A stretch of 16,541 bases of DNA from Bacteroidales bacterium UBA5429 (lineage in GTDB: Bacteria > Bacteroidota > Bacteroidia > Bacteroidales > WCHB1-69). Under the pieces are notes generated by a model. The model worked only from the letters and a program-made list of their open reading frames with translations, had not been told where the DNA came from and did no database searches. Of the stretch, positions 7,666 to 15,046 are shown one piece after another (the stretch's first letter is position 1; the number at the start of each line of letters is the position of its first letter). A program made the translations under genes and the position numbers. The stretch lies in assembly GCA_002427605.1 (NCBI GenBank), contig DIRT01000044.1, forward strand, positions 2,810 through 19,350. The letters are read 5' to 3'.

Positions 7666-9198
7666 ATGCTATTATCCGTTGCACAAATACGTGAAACAGA
7701 AGAATTTACAATAAAAACAGAACCTATTGCTCCCATAGATTTAATGGAGCGGGCAGCATCTTTATTTGCTAAGAAATTAGTTGAGGAAATCGATCTGGAC
7801 TCCTTTTGTGAGATTGTTGTGGTTTGCGGACCCGGTAAAAATGGGGGAGATGGATTGGTGATTGCCCGTTATTTAGCTGAAAATCACAAAGTTTTAGTGG
7901 TTGATAGTTGTTTCGATAGTAAGCCCTGCGAAGAGTTTATCATCAACTATGCTCTGATAGAAGGGAATAGCAATGTGACGATTGTTAAGGCAGATCAATT
8001 TATTCAGGAAGGAAACCCTTTTACGCCTCCTTTTTTTCCGTTGATCATTGATGCTTTATTCGGTATTGGGCTTACACGAAAATTGATAGGTTCATTCGAA
8101 AAACTGGTTCACTATATCAATCAGATCAATGGCTATGTAGTTGCTGTGGATGTGCCATCCGGATTATTATGTGATGCGCATACTCCGGACGATTATGTTT
8201 CCGTTTTTGCGCATCAGGTTTACACTTTCCAATTTCCAAAACAGGCATTTCTCTTACAGGAAAACAGTAGCAGGTTGCTATCATTTTCCGTAATAGATAT
8301 AGGTTTGCTGATCCCCCCTAATATTTTTTTTAATAAAAAACTAATCAATGAAGAAGTAGCATCGCTATTAATACATCCCAGAGCGTTGTTCTCTCATAAA
8401 GGAACTTTTGGACACGGCTTATTGATTGCCGGCTCCTCCCGAATGCCCGGCGCAGCCTTGATTGGAGCCGTTGCCGCCATGAGAGGAGGAATGGGAAAAT
8501 TAACAGTGCATGCTCCGGCGAAAGTACTGGACGCTTTAACCCCATTTTTGCCGGAAGCCATCCACTCTATTGATGAAAATGCAGATTGGTTCTCCGGAAT
8601 AATCGACACGGTAGCACAATATCAATCGATAGCGATTGGTCCGGGATTGGGAACGGAAAAAGTAACATTGGAGGCTTTTGAACGCCTATTACACCAGATT
8701 AAAGATGCGCAAACGCCTGTCTCATTGGTGGTTGATGCCGATGCTCTGAATATGTTGAGCAAGACTGATCATTTACTGAAATGGCTCCCTCCTTATACGA
8801 TTTTAACGCCCCATTTCAAAGAGTTCGAAAGATTGGTAGGACCGGTTGAAAACGATTTTCACCGATTGGAAAAGTTGAAAGAGTTTGCTCAAGAATATCA
8901 ATTGATCGTTGTTTTAAAAGGATACTATTCGGTAGTAGCCCTCCCATCGGGGGAACTCTTTTTTAATCAGTCTGGCAATAGCGGAATGGCAACCGCCGGA
9001 TCGGGAGACCTGTTGACAGGGTTGATTTTATCACTGTTGGCTCAAAAATATCACCCGCATGACGCAGCTTTGTTGGGCGTTTATATTCATGGGAGAGCAG
9101 CCGATTTGGCTATTCAGGACCGACATTCAGAAGAGAGTCTGATAGCATCGGATATCGTTTCTTATTTTGGAACTGCATTTAAAAGTTTACGCAAATGA
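7666..9198 (+). CDS. nnrDE: Bifunctional NAD(P)H-hydrate epimerase / ADP-dependent (S)-NAD(P)H-hydrate dehydratase
   Basis: A 510-residue fusion of the two metabolite-repair enzymes that restore hydrated NADH and NADPH. The N-terminal YjeF_N/NnrE domain (about 1-215) epimerises the R hydrate: GPGKNGGDG at 55-63, DALFGIG with Asp129, and DVPSG with Asp162. The C-terminal ribokinase-like NnrD domain (about 235-505) dehydrates the S hydrate using ADP: HKGTFGHG at 244-251, GPGLGTEK, VDADALN, LTPHFKE and the anion-hole/catalytic motif AGSGD with Asp448. All key residues are intact and the length is the usual one for the fused form. Its stop overlaps the start of the next gene by 4 bp (ATGA), indicating translational coupling. 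The fusion is often annotated simply as nnrD. Confidence 0.95.
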   Translation: MLLSVAQIRETEEFTIKTEPIAPIDLMERAASLFAKKLVEEIDLDSFCEIVVVCGPGKNGGDGLVIARYLAENHKVLVVDSCFDSKPCEEFIINYALIEGNSNVTIVKADQFIQEGNPFTPPFFPLIIDALFGIGLTRKLIGSFEKLVHYINQINGYVVAVDVPSGLLCDAHTPDDYVSVFAHQVYTFQFPKQAFLLQENSSRLLSFSVIDIGLLIPPNIFFNKKLINEEVASLLIHPRALFSHKGTFGHGLLIAGSSRMPGAALIGAVAAMRGGMGKLTVHAPAKVLDALTPFLPEAIHSIDENADWFSGIIDTVAQYQSIAIGPGLGTEKVTLEAFERLLHQIKDAQTPVSLVVDADALNMLSKTDHLLKWLPPYTILTPHFKEFERLVGPVENDFHRLEKLKEFAQEYQLIVVLKGYYSVVALPSGELFFNQSGNSGMATAGSGDLLTGLILSLLAQKYHPHDAALLGVYIHGRAADLAIQDRHSEESLIASDIVSYFGTAFKSLRK

Positions 9199-10601
9199 AA
9201 CAGCTGATCCGGATATTGATTTTGCTCTTTTGTAGTTATTCCGTTGTTGGACAATCCTACCATATTACGGTGAATTCAGAGTTTCAGGCCGACTCCTTGC
9301 ATATCAAATCTTACAATAATAAAGAGCATCAATATCAGGCTTTTCAATCTCAACCCTATCAAAAACAAGTTGTTTTTAAGGGTACAGCGCCTTTGACTCC
9401 CGGAATCTATGTCATTGAGGCTGATTCTGTTATGCTTTTGGAGTTCTTTATCTCTGACATCAGAGTTGAAAAGTTTACGATTGATATTAATCAGCAAAAT
9501 GTTAAATTTAAAGGCTCTCCGGAAAATCAAGCCAATAGGGATTTCATTAAAAAAATGCAAAATTATGATCTGAAAATGCAACAGTTAGATCAGCGTTTTA
9601 AAGAATTGAAAAGTGGTGGACAGACGCTCTCACAGGAAGCCCTTCAACTTGCTGTAGATTCATTGACTCAGCAGGCAGAGTTGATTAGAAAGGATAAATT
9701 GGCGTACCAAAGAAAAACGGCAACAGCCTATCAAGGAACTCTCTTTTCATCTGTAATTCAGGCTACAATGGAGATCCCTTCACCCCCGGTTGAGTATTAT
9801 AAATCTAAAACTACCTATTATAAGTATTTGCTGGATCATCTTTTTGACTATTATCCATGGCGGGATGATCGTCTGTTGAATACTCCCATACCGCACAATA
9901 AGTTTCAGTTTTTAGCACAGATACTTCTTCAGTTAGAGGCAAAAGATGCTATTCCCGGCTTGATAGAATATCTGGATCAAAGTAAAAATAGTAGTGAACT
10001 CTATAGTTTACTTTTTGATCATTTGGAAAACATTTTTGGTTCTTATAAATCCTTACTGAAAGATGAGGATCTCTATATCGCAATGCTGGAGCATGCCCTG
10101 GCAAATCCTGCAGTGGATGAGGTGAAACGTGAAAGATATCGCTTTGAATTAGACATAGCTCAACGCAACAGAAAAGGGTCTCAGGCTCCGGATTTCAATA
10201 TTTTGCTAAAAAATGGAGATACAACTTCTCTGTACAAAATGGAAGCACCCTATTTGTTGTTGCTCTTCCAACTTCCGGATTGTCCGGCATGTGTCGATCT
10301 GAGAGTGCGGATGGAGTCGATGGATCAGCTGAAACTAAACATCAAAAGTGGACTCGTAAAGGTGGTAACTCTTTTTTATGAAGAAAATGAGGCAGCCTGG
10401 AGAAACTATCTCAACAAATCAGCCCATCCGGACTATCTGCATGGCTGGAATTATGACACCAAAGTACTGAGTGAAAACCTGTATGATCTGCGTATTACTC
10501 CTATGATGATATTGGTGGATGCAAATAAAAAAGTGGTTGCAAAAGATGTGTTACCTGCTCAACTTGAACAACTTATGATAGATATTGCTAAAAAGAATTA
10601 A
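9195..10601 (+). CDS. Exported thioredoxin-like protein with DUF5106-type middle region
   Basis: A 468-residue protein with a Sec signal peptide (MKQLIRILILLFCSYSVVGQ, cleavage near residue 19-20; the Cys is inside the core with no good lipobox). The N-terminal part (about 20-115) resembles the beta-rich DUF4369-like region of Bacteroidota thiol-disulfide proteins. A helical segment, with Gln-rich coiled-coil-like sequence around 120-165, corresponds to the DUF5106 region. The C-terminal thioredoxin fold (about 335-465) carries the redox pair Cys363-Cys366 in CPAC and the cis-proline Pro436 in ITPMM. It probably reduces or rearranges disulfides in the periplasm. Translation is probably coupled to nnrDE through the ATGA overlap. 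The domain names are from recognition of the pattern; the redox role is inferred from CPAC plus cis-Pro. Confidence 0.8.
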   Translation: MKQLIRILILLFCSYSVVGQSYHITVNSEFQADSLHIKSYNNKEHQYQAFQSQPYQKQVVFKGTAPLTPGIYVIEADSVMLLEFFISDIRVEKFTIDINQQNVKFKGSPENQANRDFIKKMQNYDLKMQQLDQRFKELKSGGQTLSQEALQLAVDSLTQQAELIRKDKLAYQRKTATAYQGTLFSSVIQATMEIPSPPVEYYKSKTTYYKYLLDHLFDYYPWRDDRLLNTPIPHNKFQFLAQILLQLEAKDAIPGLIEYLDQSKNSSELYSLLFDHLENIFGSYKSLLKDEDLYIAMLEHALANPAVDEVKRERYRFELDIAQRNRKGSQAPDFNILLKNGDTTSLYKMEAPYLLLLFQLPDCPACVDLRVRMESMDQLKLNIKSGLVKVVTLFYEENEAAWRNYLNKSAHPDYLHGWNYDTKVLSENLYDLRITPMMILVDANKKVVAKDVLPAQLEQLMIDIAKKN

Positions 10602-10686
10602 CTTAACTGTAACAAAAATAATAGTTTAATACTAATTAGAAACAGAATCAAAAACTAATTATAAATTATATAATAAAATAATAAAT

Positions 10687-13497
10687 ATGAAAAAGTTATT
10701 GCTATTATTACTGGCTGTTCTTACATTCTCAACAGCCGCATTAGGACAAGATGAAGGACCCATTAGAAATGATCCCAATGTTAAAATTGGTAAGTTATCG
10801 AATGGGATGACCTACTATATTCGTGCTAACAAGAAACCTGAAAAACGAGTTGAATTGAGATTGGCTGTTAATGCCGGATCAATGCAGGAAACTGATGCTC
10901 AAGTGGGGTTGGCTCACTTTACTGAGCACATGGCTTTCAATGGTATTGAAGGATATCCCGGAAATACCATGATTAGTGAACTTCAAAAAATTGGAGTTTC
11001 ATTTGGAGGCGGAATTAATGCTTATACCTCTTTTGATGAAACTATTTACATGATTACCATCCCAACAGAGGATCCCAAAAATGTTGAGTTTGGGATGGAT
11101 ATTTTAAAAGGCTGGGCAAATGGTCTTTTAATGGATAATCAAGAGATTGATGACGAAAGAGGAATTATTATTGAAGAGTATCGTGTTGGCTTAGGTGCTT
11201 CTGACAGAATGAGAAAAAAATGGTTCCCCGTAGTGTTCAACGGTTCCAGATATGCTGATCGTCTTCCTATCGGAACTTTGGAAAATCTGCAAACCTTTAA
11301 ACATCAAACGATTAAAGATTTCTACAAAGAATGGTATCGTCCTGATCTTCAGGCAGTTATTGTTGTAGGTGATATCAACGTTGATGAAATCGAAAAAATG
11401 ATTAAAGATCGCTTTGAGTCCATCCCTGCTCGTACCAAGTCTGAACCTAAAATTATCTATCCGATTCCGGGAAATGATAAACCGATGGCTGTAGTTTGTA
11501 CCGATCCTGAAGCAGGTGGTAATCAAGTGATGCTACTCAATAAACATGAGTATTTTCAAATGAAAACAATGGGTGATTTTAGAACATCCATGGTACATCA
11601 ACTCTATAATATGATGTTTGACTCCAGATTTTCGGAATTGCAACAAAATCCAAATACGCCCTTTATTGGTGCTTCTTCAGGTTATAGTAATTTTATTGGG
11701 CATTGCGATATTTACGATCGCTCTGCAGTGGCTAAAGAGAACAGAATTGAAGAAAGTATTGCAGTTCTTTTGAAAGAAAATTACAGAGTTTTAAAATATG
11801 GTTTCCTTGAAACTGAATTAAAACGCGCTAAGGATGAGATGCTGTATCAATATGAAGTAGCTGCCAATGAGGCAGATAAAACTGAATCATCTGTATTTGC
11901 ATCTCAATATGTTCGTCACTATATTGATGAAACACCTATTCCGGGTGCAAAAAGAGAATATACTTTAGTAAAAAGATATATCGACGGCATTACATTGGAT
12001 GAAATCAATGCTCTAGCTAAAAAATGGATCAATATGGATAATTTTGTTGCTGTAGTATTGGCTCCCGAAAAAGAGGGAGTTCGTATTCCTACAGAAGAGC
12101 AAGTATTGGCTATTGTCAACGATAAATCATTGATGAATGTAGAGCCCTATGTTGATACTTATAAAGAGCAAGAATTGGTAGAAGTTGAAAAATTAGTTGC
12201 CGGAGAAATTACTTCAGTTAAGACATTGGAAGAAGTTGATGCTAAAGAATATACCCTATCTAACGGCGTTAAAGTTATTTTGAAAAAAACCGACTTTAAA
12301 AATGATGAGATTCTATTCAGAGCCAGTAGTAAAGGTGGAACCAGTTTATATGGAGAGGAAGATTTGCCATCTCTAACTTTCGCAACTCAATTTGTGGATA
12401 GAGCAGGTATTTCAGAACTGGATTACTCCAACTTAGAGAAAAAAATGAAGGGTAAGAAAGTGGGCTTAACACCCAATATTTCCTTTGCTTCTGAAGGTTT
12501 TACCGGATCCTCCACACCTAAAGATTTAGAGTTTTTCTTCCAATATCTGCATGCTTTCTTTACCACACCACGCTTTGACCCCGCTGTAAAAGAATTGGTG
12601 ATCTCTGAAATGGAAGAACAGTTGAAAATGATCAAAGCTATGCCTATGTATCGCTTCTTAGGTGAATTTATGGATCTATTAACTCAAAAAGACCCATATC
12701 ATATCAGTTTATTGATACCTGACGGGTTTATTGAAAAAGTGGATTATGAAAGAGCATTTGAACTCTATAAAGAGCGTTTTGCTAATCCTGCTGACTTTAC
12801 CTTTGTTTTCGTTGGAAATTTTGATGAAAAATTAATGGATCAATATTTGAAAACCTATGTAGCGTCATTAAAAACTACTAATCAAAGAGAAAACTTTAGA
12901 GCAGAAGTAAGCAAGGGGTTCCCAAAACAAAGTGTAAGAGAAAAAATTTATGTAGGAACTGAAGATCAAAGTTTTGTGGGTATTGCTTTCTCTAAGGAGA
13001 TCCCTTATAATGCAGAGAATGCAATGATTGTTTATCAGATCTCTGAAGCACTTCAAATTGAGTTGATTGAGGTAATTCGTGAAGAGATGAGCGGTGTTTA
13101 TTCTCCAATGCTTCAAATGGAAGCTTCAAAATATCCTGACCAAGAATTTATGACCTTTATTATGTTTGGTTGTAGTCCTGATAATACTGATAACCTCTAT
13201 AATGCGGTGATGGATATCCTCAAGAAATTCCAAAAAGAGGGTCCTAAAGAGGAAACCATGCAAAAGGTGAAACAACAAATGGTGAACGCTCGTCAAACAG
13301 CAATGGAAAAGAATAGTTTCTGGTTAAGTTATATTTCAGGAAAAATATTTGATGATGAACCAATGAACACCATCAATAATTATGACCAAGCTGTAAATGC
13401 CATTACTATTCAGGATATTATTCAATTTATGGGTAAATATTTTGATACTGAACATGTTGTGAGAATGGATATGTATCCTGAACACATGAAGAAATAA
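10687..13497 (+). CDS. Periplasmic M16 family zinc peptidase, two-unit PqqL-like form
   Basis: A 936-residue protein with a clear signal peptide (MKKLLLLLLAVLTFSTAALG, predicted cleavage before Gln21) and two tandem M16 units, as in pitrilysin and PqqL. The first unit holds the zinc site: HFTEH at 77-81 and probable third ligand Glu164 in IIIEEYR. The second unit (from about residue 520) starts with EYTLSNGVKVILKKTDF and has no HxxEH, as expected of the non-catalytic half that closes over substrate. An enzyme of this type degrades peptides in the periplasm. It lies 85 bp after the thioredoxin-like gene, with no consensus promoter in an extremely AT-rich spacer, and is followed 24 bp later by an intrinsic terminator. 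Whether it shares the htpG-cluster transcript is not clear. Confidence 0.93.
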   Translation: MKKLLLLLLAVLTFSTAALGQDEGPIRNDPNVKIGKLSNGMTYYIRANKKPEKRVELRLAVNAGSMQETDAQVGLAHFTEHMAFNGIEGYPGNTMISELQKIGVSFGGGINAYTSFDETIYMITIPTEDPKNVEFGMDILKGWANGLLMDNQEIDDERGIIIEEYRVGLGASDRMRKKWFPVVFNGSRYADRLPIGTLENLQTFKHQTIKDFYKEWYRPDLQAVIVVGDINVDEIEKMIKDRFESIPARTKSEPKIIYPIPGNDKPMAVVCTDPEAGGNQVMLLNKHEYFQMKTMGDFRTSMVHQLYNMMFDSRFSELQQNPNTPFIGASSGYSNFIGHCDIYDRSAVAKENRIEESIAVLLKENYRVLKYGFLETELKRAKDEMLYQYEVAANEADKTESSVFASQYVRHYIDETPIPGAKREYTLVKRYIDGITLDEINALAKKWINMDNFVAVVLAPEKEGVRIPTEEQVLAIVNDKSLMNVEPYVDTYKEQELVEVEKLVAGEITSVKTLEEVDAKEYTLSNGVKVILKKTDFKNDEILFRASSKGGTSLYGEEDLPSLTFATQFVDRAGISELDYSNLEKKMKGKKVGLTPNISFASEGFTGSSTPKDLEFFFQYLHAFFTTPRFDPAVKELVISEMEEQLKMIKAMPMYRFLGEFMDLLTQKDPYHISLLIPDGFIEKVDYERAFELYKERFANPADFTFVFVGNFDEKLMDQYLKTYVASLKTTNQRENFRAEVSKGFPKQSVREKIYVGTEDQSFVGIAFSKEIPYNAENAMIVYQISEALQIELIEVIREEMSGVYSPMLQMEASKYPDQEFMTFIMFGCSPDNTDNLYNAVMDILKKFQKEGPKEETMQKVKQQMVNARQTAMEKNSFWLSYISGKIFDDEPMNTINNYDQAVNAITIQDIIQFMGKYFDTEHVVRMDMYPEHMKK

Positions 13498-13520
13498 AAA
13501 ATATGAAATAAATATGTCGG

Positions 13521-13549
13521 GGGAGCAGGATCACTCTTGCTCCCTTTTT
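13521..13549 (+). terminator. Intrinsic terminator after the large M16 gene
   Basis: GGGAGCA (13521-13527) pairs perfectly with TGCTCCC (13538-13544) around a 10-nt loop and is followed by five T (13545-13549). It begins 24 bp after the M16 stop codon and ends 5 bp before the first possible galE ATG. Confidence 0.85.
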
Positions 13550-13554
13550 AATAA

Positions 13555-14592
13555 ATGATGATGAGAAAAAAGATTTTAGTTACCGGAGGAACCGGGTATA
13601 TTGGGTCTCACACCATTGTAACGCTACAGCAACAAGGGTATGAGGTCCTAATTGCTGATAATTTATCCAACTCTTTTGAATGGATTGTAGATCACATATA
13701 CCGGATTACAGGTCAAAAACCGATCTTTTATAAACTGGATCTAACAGACAAAGAGAAAGTGAATCAGCTTTTTAAGGAGCATCAGGATATGGTAGGAGTG
13801 ATCCATTTTGCGGCACTCAAAGCGGTGGGTGAATCGGTGAAAGATCCGTTGTTTTATTATCATAACAACATCAATTCGCTGCTGAATATTCTCTCCAATA
13901 TGAAGCAATATCAAATTCCCTATCTAGTCTTTTCATCATCTTGTACCGTGTACGGCGAGCCAGAAAAGTTGCCGGTGACTGAACAATCTCCCATTTTGCC
14001 TCCGATGTCCCCTTATGGATATACGAAGCAGGTTTCCGAGCAGATTATCCGTGATTTTACTGCTATTTCGCAAACTAAAGCAGTCCTGTTGCGCTATTTT
14101 AATCCCATCGGGGCGCATGAATCGGCTTTAATCGGGGAGTTGCCCATTGGAGTGCCTACCAATTTGATTCCTTTTATCACCCAAACAGCCATCGGAATCC
14201 GGGAAAAATTGAATGTTTTTGGAGACGATTATGATACTCCGGACGGGACTTGCATTCGGGATTATATCCATGTTGTGGACCTCGCAGAAGCGCATCTGGC
14301 AGCCTTAAATCGTTTGGAAAGCAAGGAAAGCGATCAGAATGTGGAAGTATTTAATGTGGGTACCGGTCACGGTTTTTCCGTCATGGAGATCATTCAAACT
14401 TTCGAAAAAGTCACCCATCAAAAGTTGAACTACCAAATTGTGGGTAGGCGAGAAGGGGATATCGCCAAAATCTGGGCAGACACATCCTATTCCGAGTCCC
14501 TTCTCAACTGGAAAACCAAACGAACCCTCGACGAAATGCTCCTATCCGCCTGGAACTGGCAGTTGAAACTAAAGGAGTTAAACATGATATGA
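13555..14592 (+). CDS. galE: UDP-glucose 4-epimerase
   Basis: A 345-residue extended short-chain dehydrogenase/reductase that interconverts UDP-glucose and UDP-galactose. The NAD-binding GGTGYIGSH motif is at 11-19. The catalytic YxxxK pair is Tyr154 and Lys158 (SPYGYTK), with a preceding SSSCTVYG containing the catalytic serine/threonine. RYFNPIGAHESALIGE and the late GTGHGFSVME segment match GalE rather than other sugar epimerases. Three consecutive ATG codons (13555, 13558, 13561) open the frame; the family usually begins MKKILVTGG, so 13561 is as plausible as 13555. The gene follows an intrinsic terminator by only 5 bp, with no TAnnTTTG box seen between the M16 stop and the start. It ends within a 14-bp inverted repeat and converges on the phosphodiesterase gene. 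Confidence 0.95.
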   Translation: MMMRKKILVTGGTGYIGSHTIVTLQQQGYEVLIADNLSNSFEWIVDHIYRITGQKPIFYKLDLTDKEKVNQLFKEHQDMVGVIHFAALKAVGESVKDPLFYYHNNINSLLNILSNMKQYQIPYLVFSSSCTVYGEPEKLPVTEQSPILPPMSPYGYTKQVSEQIIRDFTAISQTKAVLLRYFNPIGAHESALIGELPIGVPTNLIPFITQTAIGIREKLNVFGDDYDTPDGTCIRDYIHVVDLAEAHLAALNRLESKESDQNVEVFNVGTGHGFSVMEIIQTFEKVTHQKLNYQIVGRREGDIAKIWADTSYSESLLNWKTKRTLDEMLLSAWNWQLKLKELNMI

Positions 14593-14602
14593 TTTCGGAT
14601 TT
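14589..14602 (+). repeat. Left arm of 14-bp inverted repeat, overlapping the galE stop
   Basis: ATGATTTCGGATTT, whose TGA is the galE stop codon. Its exact reverse complement lies at 15033-15046, where it supplies the TGA stop of the opposing gene. Confidence 0.9.
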
Positions 14603-14616
14603 GACCTCCCCCCTGC

Positions 14617-14633
14617 CCCCTCCAAAGGAGGGG
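14617..14633. repeat. GC-rich hairpin in C/G-run repeat
   Basis: CCCCTCC (14617-14623) and GGAGGGG (14627-14633) pair perfectly around an AAA loop, extended by CCAAA at 14622-14626 matching TTTGG at 14635-14639 as an alternative fold. It sits inside a C-rich stretch beginning near 14605, in strong contrast to the AT-rich surroundings. It lacks a following T tract on the plus strand, so it is a poor terminator for galE. Sequences of this look recur between genes in Bacteroidota (recollection). Confidence 0.65.
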
Positions 14634-14788
14634 ATTTGGACAACTTCTGTTCTTGATAAATTTTTCCTTATACATTTTTAATTTTACTTTCTTTTTGAAA
14701 TAAAAAAAATAGGGGGCAGACTAGACTTTCCTTTTTTCAAATTTATCACCCCACTCTGGAAAATTTACCATTTTTGATATGGAGTGTT

Positions 14789-14809
14789 AATTACGAATTA
14801 CGAATTACG
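14789..14809. repeat. Heptamer tandem repeat, AATTACG x 3
   Basis: Three perfect copies at 14789-14795, 14796-14802 and 14803-14809, followed by a partial ATT. Confidence 0.9.
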
Positions 14810-14881
14810 ATTCTTAAATTTAGAATTTCAAAATTTAGCGAAAATATGACATAAATGTTTGATATTTAATTAATTAAATTG

Positions 14882-14936
14882 CCACGTCCTTTAGGGCGTG
14901 GATTAGAATACCCCCAGACCACAAGGGCTTTAGCCC
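14882..14936. repeat. Pair of REP-like hairpins
   Basis: Hairpin 1 at 14882-14901: CCACGTCC and GGGCGTGG pair over 8 bp with one G-U wobble around a TTTA loop. Hairpin 2 at 14925-14936: GGGC and GCCC pair around TTTA (or GGGCT/AGCCC around TT). The two are separated by 23 nt including a CCCCC run. Two small GC-rich hairpins with the same loop resemble REP/BIME modules or the ends of IS200/IS605-type elements, but no transposase is nearby. Confidence 0.6.
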
Positions 14937-14952
14937 AAATTTATAATAATAT

Positions 14953-14965
14953 GAAGTGTGAAGTG
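14953..14965. repeat. Heptamer repeat, GAAGTGT x 1.9
   Basis: GAAGTGT at 14953-14959 followed directly by GAAGTG at 14960-14965. It is short, but shares the 7-bp period of the two neighbouring tracts. Confidence 0.55.
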
Positions 14966-15018
14966 AAAAATTTGAAATAAGGTAATATTTATCATAACAC
15001 CCATATAATCAAGTTTTT

Positions 15019-15044
15019 AAATCCGAAATCCGAAATCCGAAATC
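15019..15044. repeat. Heptamer tandem repeat, AAATCCG x 3.7
   Basis: Three perfect copies at 15019-15025, 15026-15032 and 15033-15039 plus AAATC at 15040-15044. The last copy and the partial one form most of the right inverted-repeat arm and run into the stop codon of the phosphodiesterase gene. Confidence 0.92.
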
Positions 15045-15046
15045 AT
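15033..15046 (-). repeat. Right arm of 14-bp inverted repeat, overlapping the phosphodiesterase stop
   Basis: The exact reverse complement of 14589-14602. On the minus strand it reads ATGATTTCGGATTT, with its TGA (15045-15043) used as the stop codon. Confidence 0.9.

Larger units (their letters stand above)
14593..15042. other. Convergent non-coding region packed with short repeats
   Basis: 450 bp without a credible gene between galE and the phosphodiesterase gene. It holds, in order, the left inverted-repeat arm, a GC-rich hairpin, about 150 bp of plain AT-rich sequence, an AATTACG tandem tract, two hairpins with TTTA-type loops, a GAAGTGT duplication and an AAATCCG tandem tract merging with the right arm. 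The pattern suggests accumulated mobile or expansion-prone intergenic modules. No transposase or other ORF is present. Confidence 0.75.

Noticed and set aside
10631..10661. Direct repeat ACTAATTA (10631-10638 and 10654-10661) before the large M16 gene as an operator
   Set aside because: The spacer is almost entirely A and T, so an 8-bp AT match is expected by chance, and no regulator is nearby.
14593..15042. Complete insertion sequence
   Set aside because: There is no transposase reading frame, and no target-site duplication was recognised; only short repeat modules are present.
14789..15044. CRISPR array
   Set aside because: The repeats are 7 bp in direct tandem with no spacers, and no cas gene is present.
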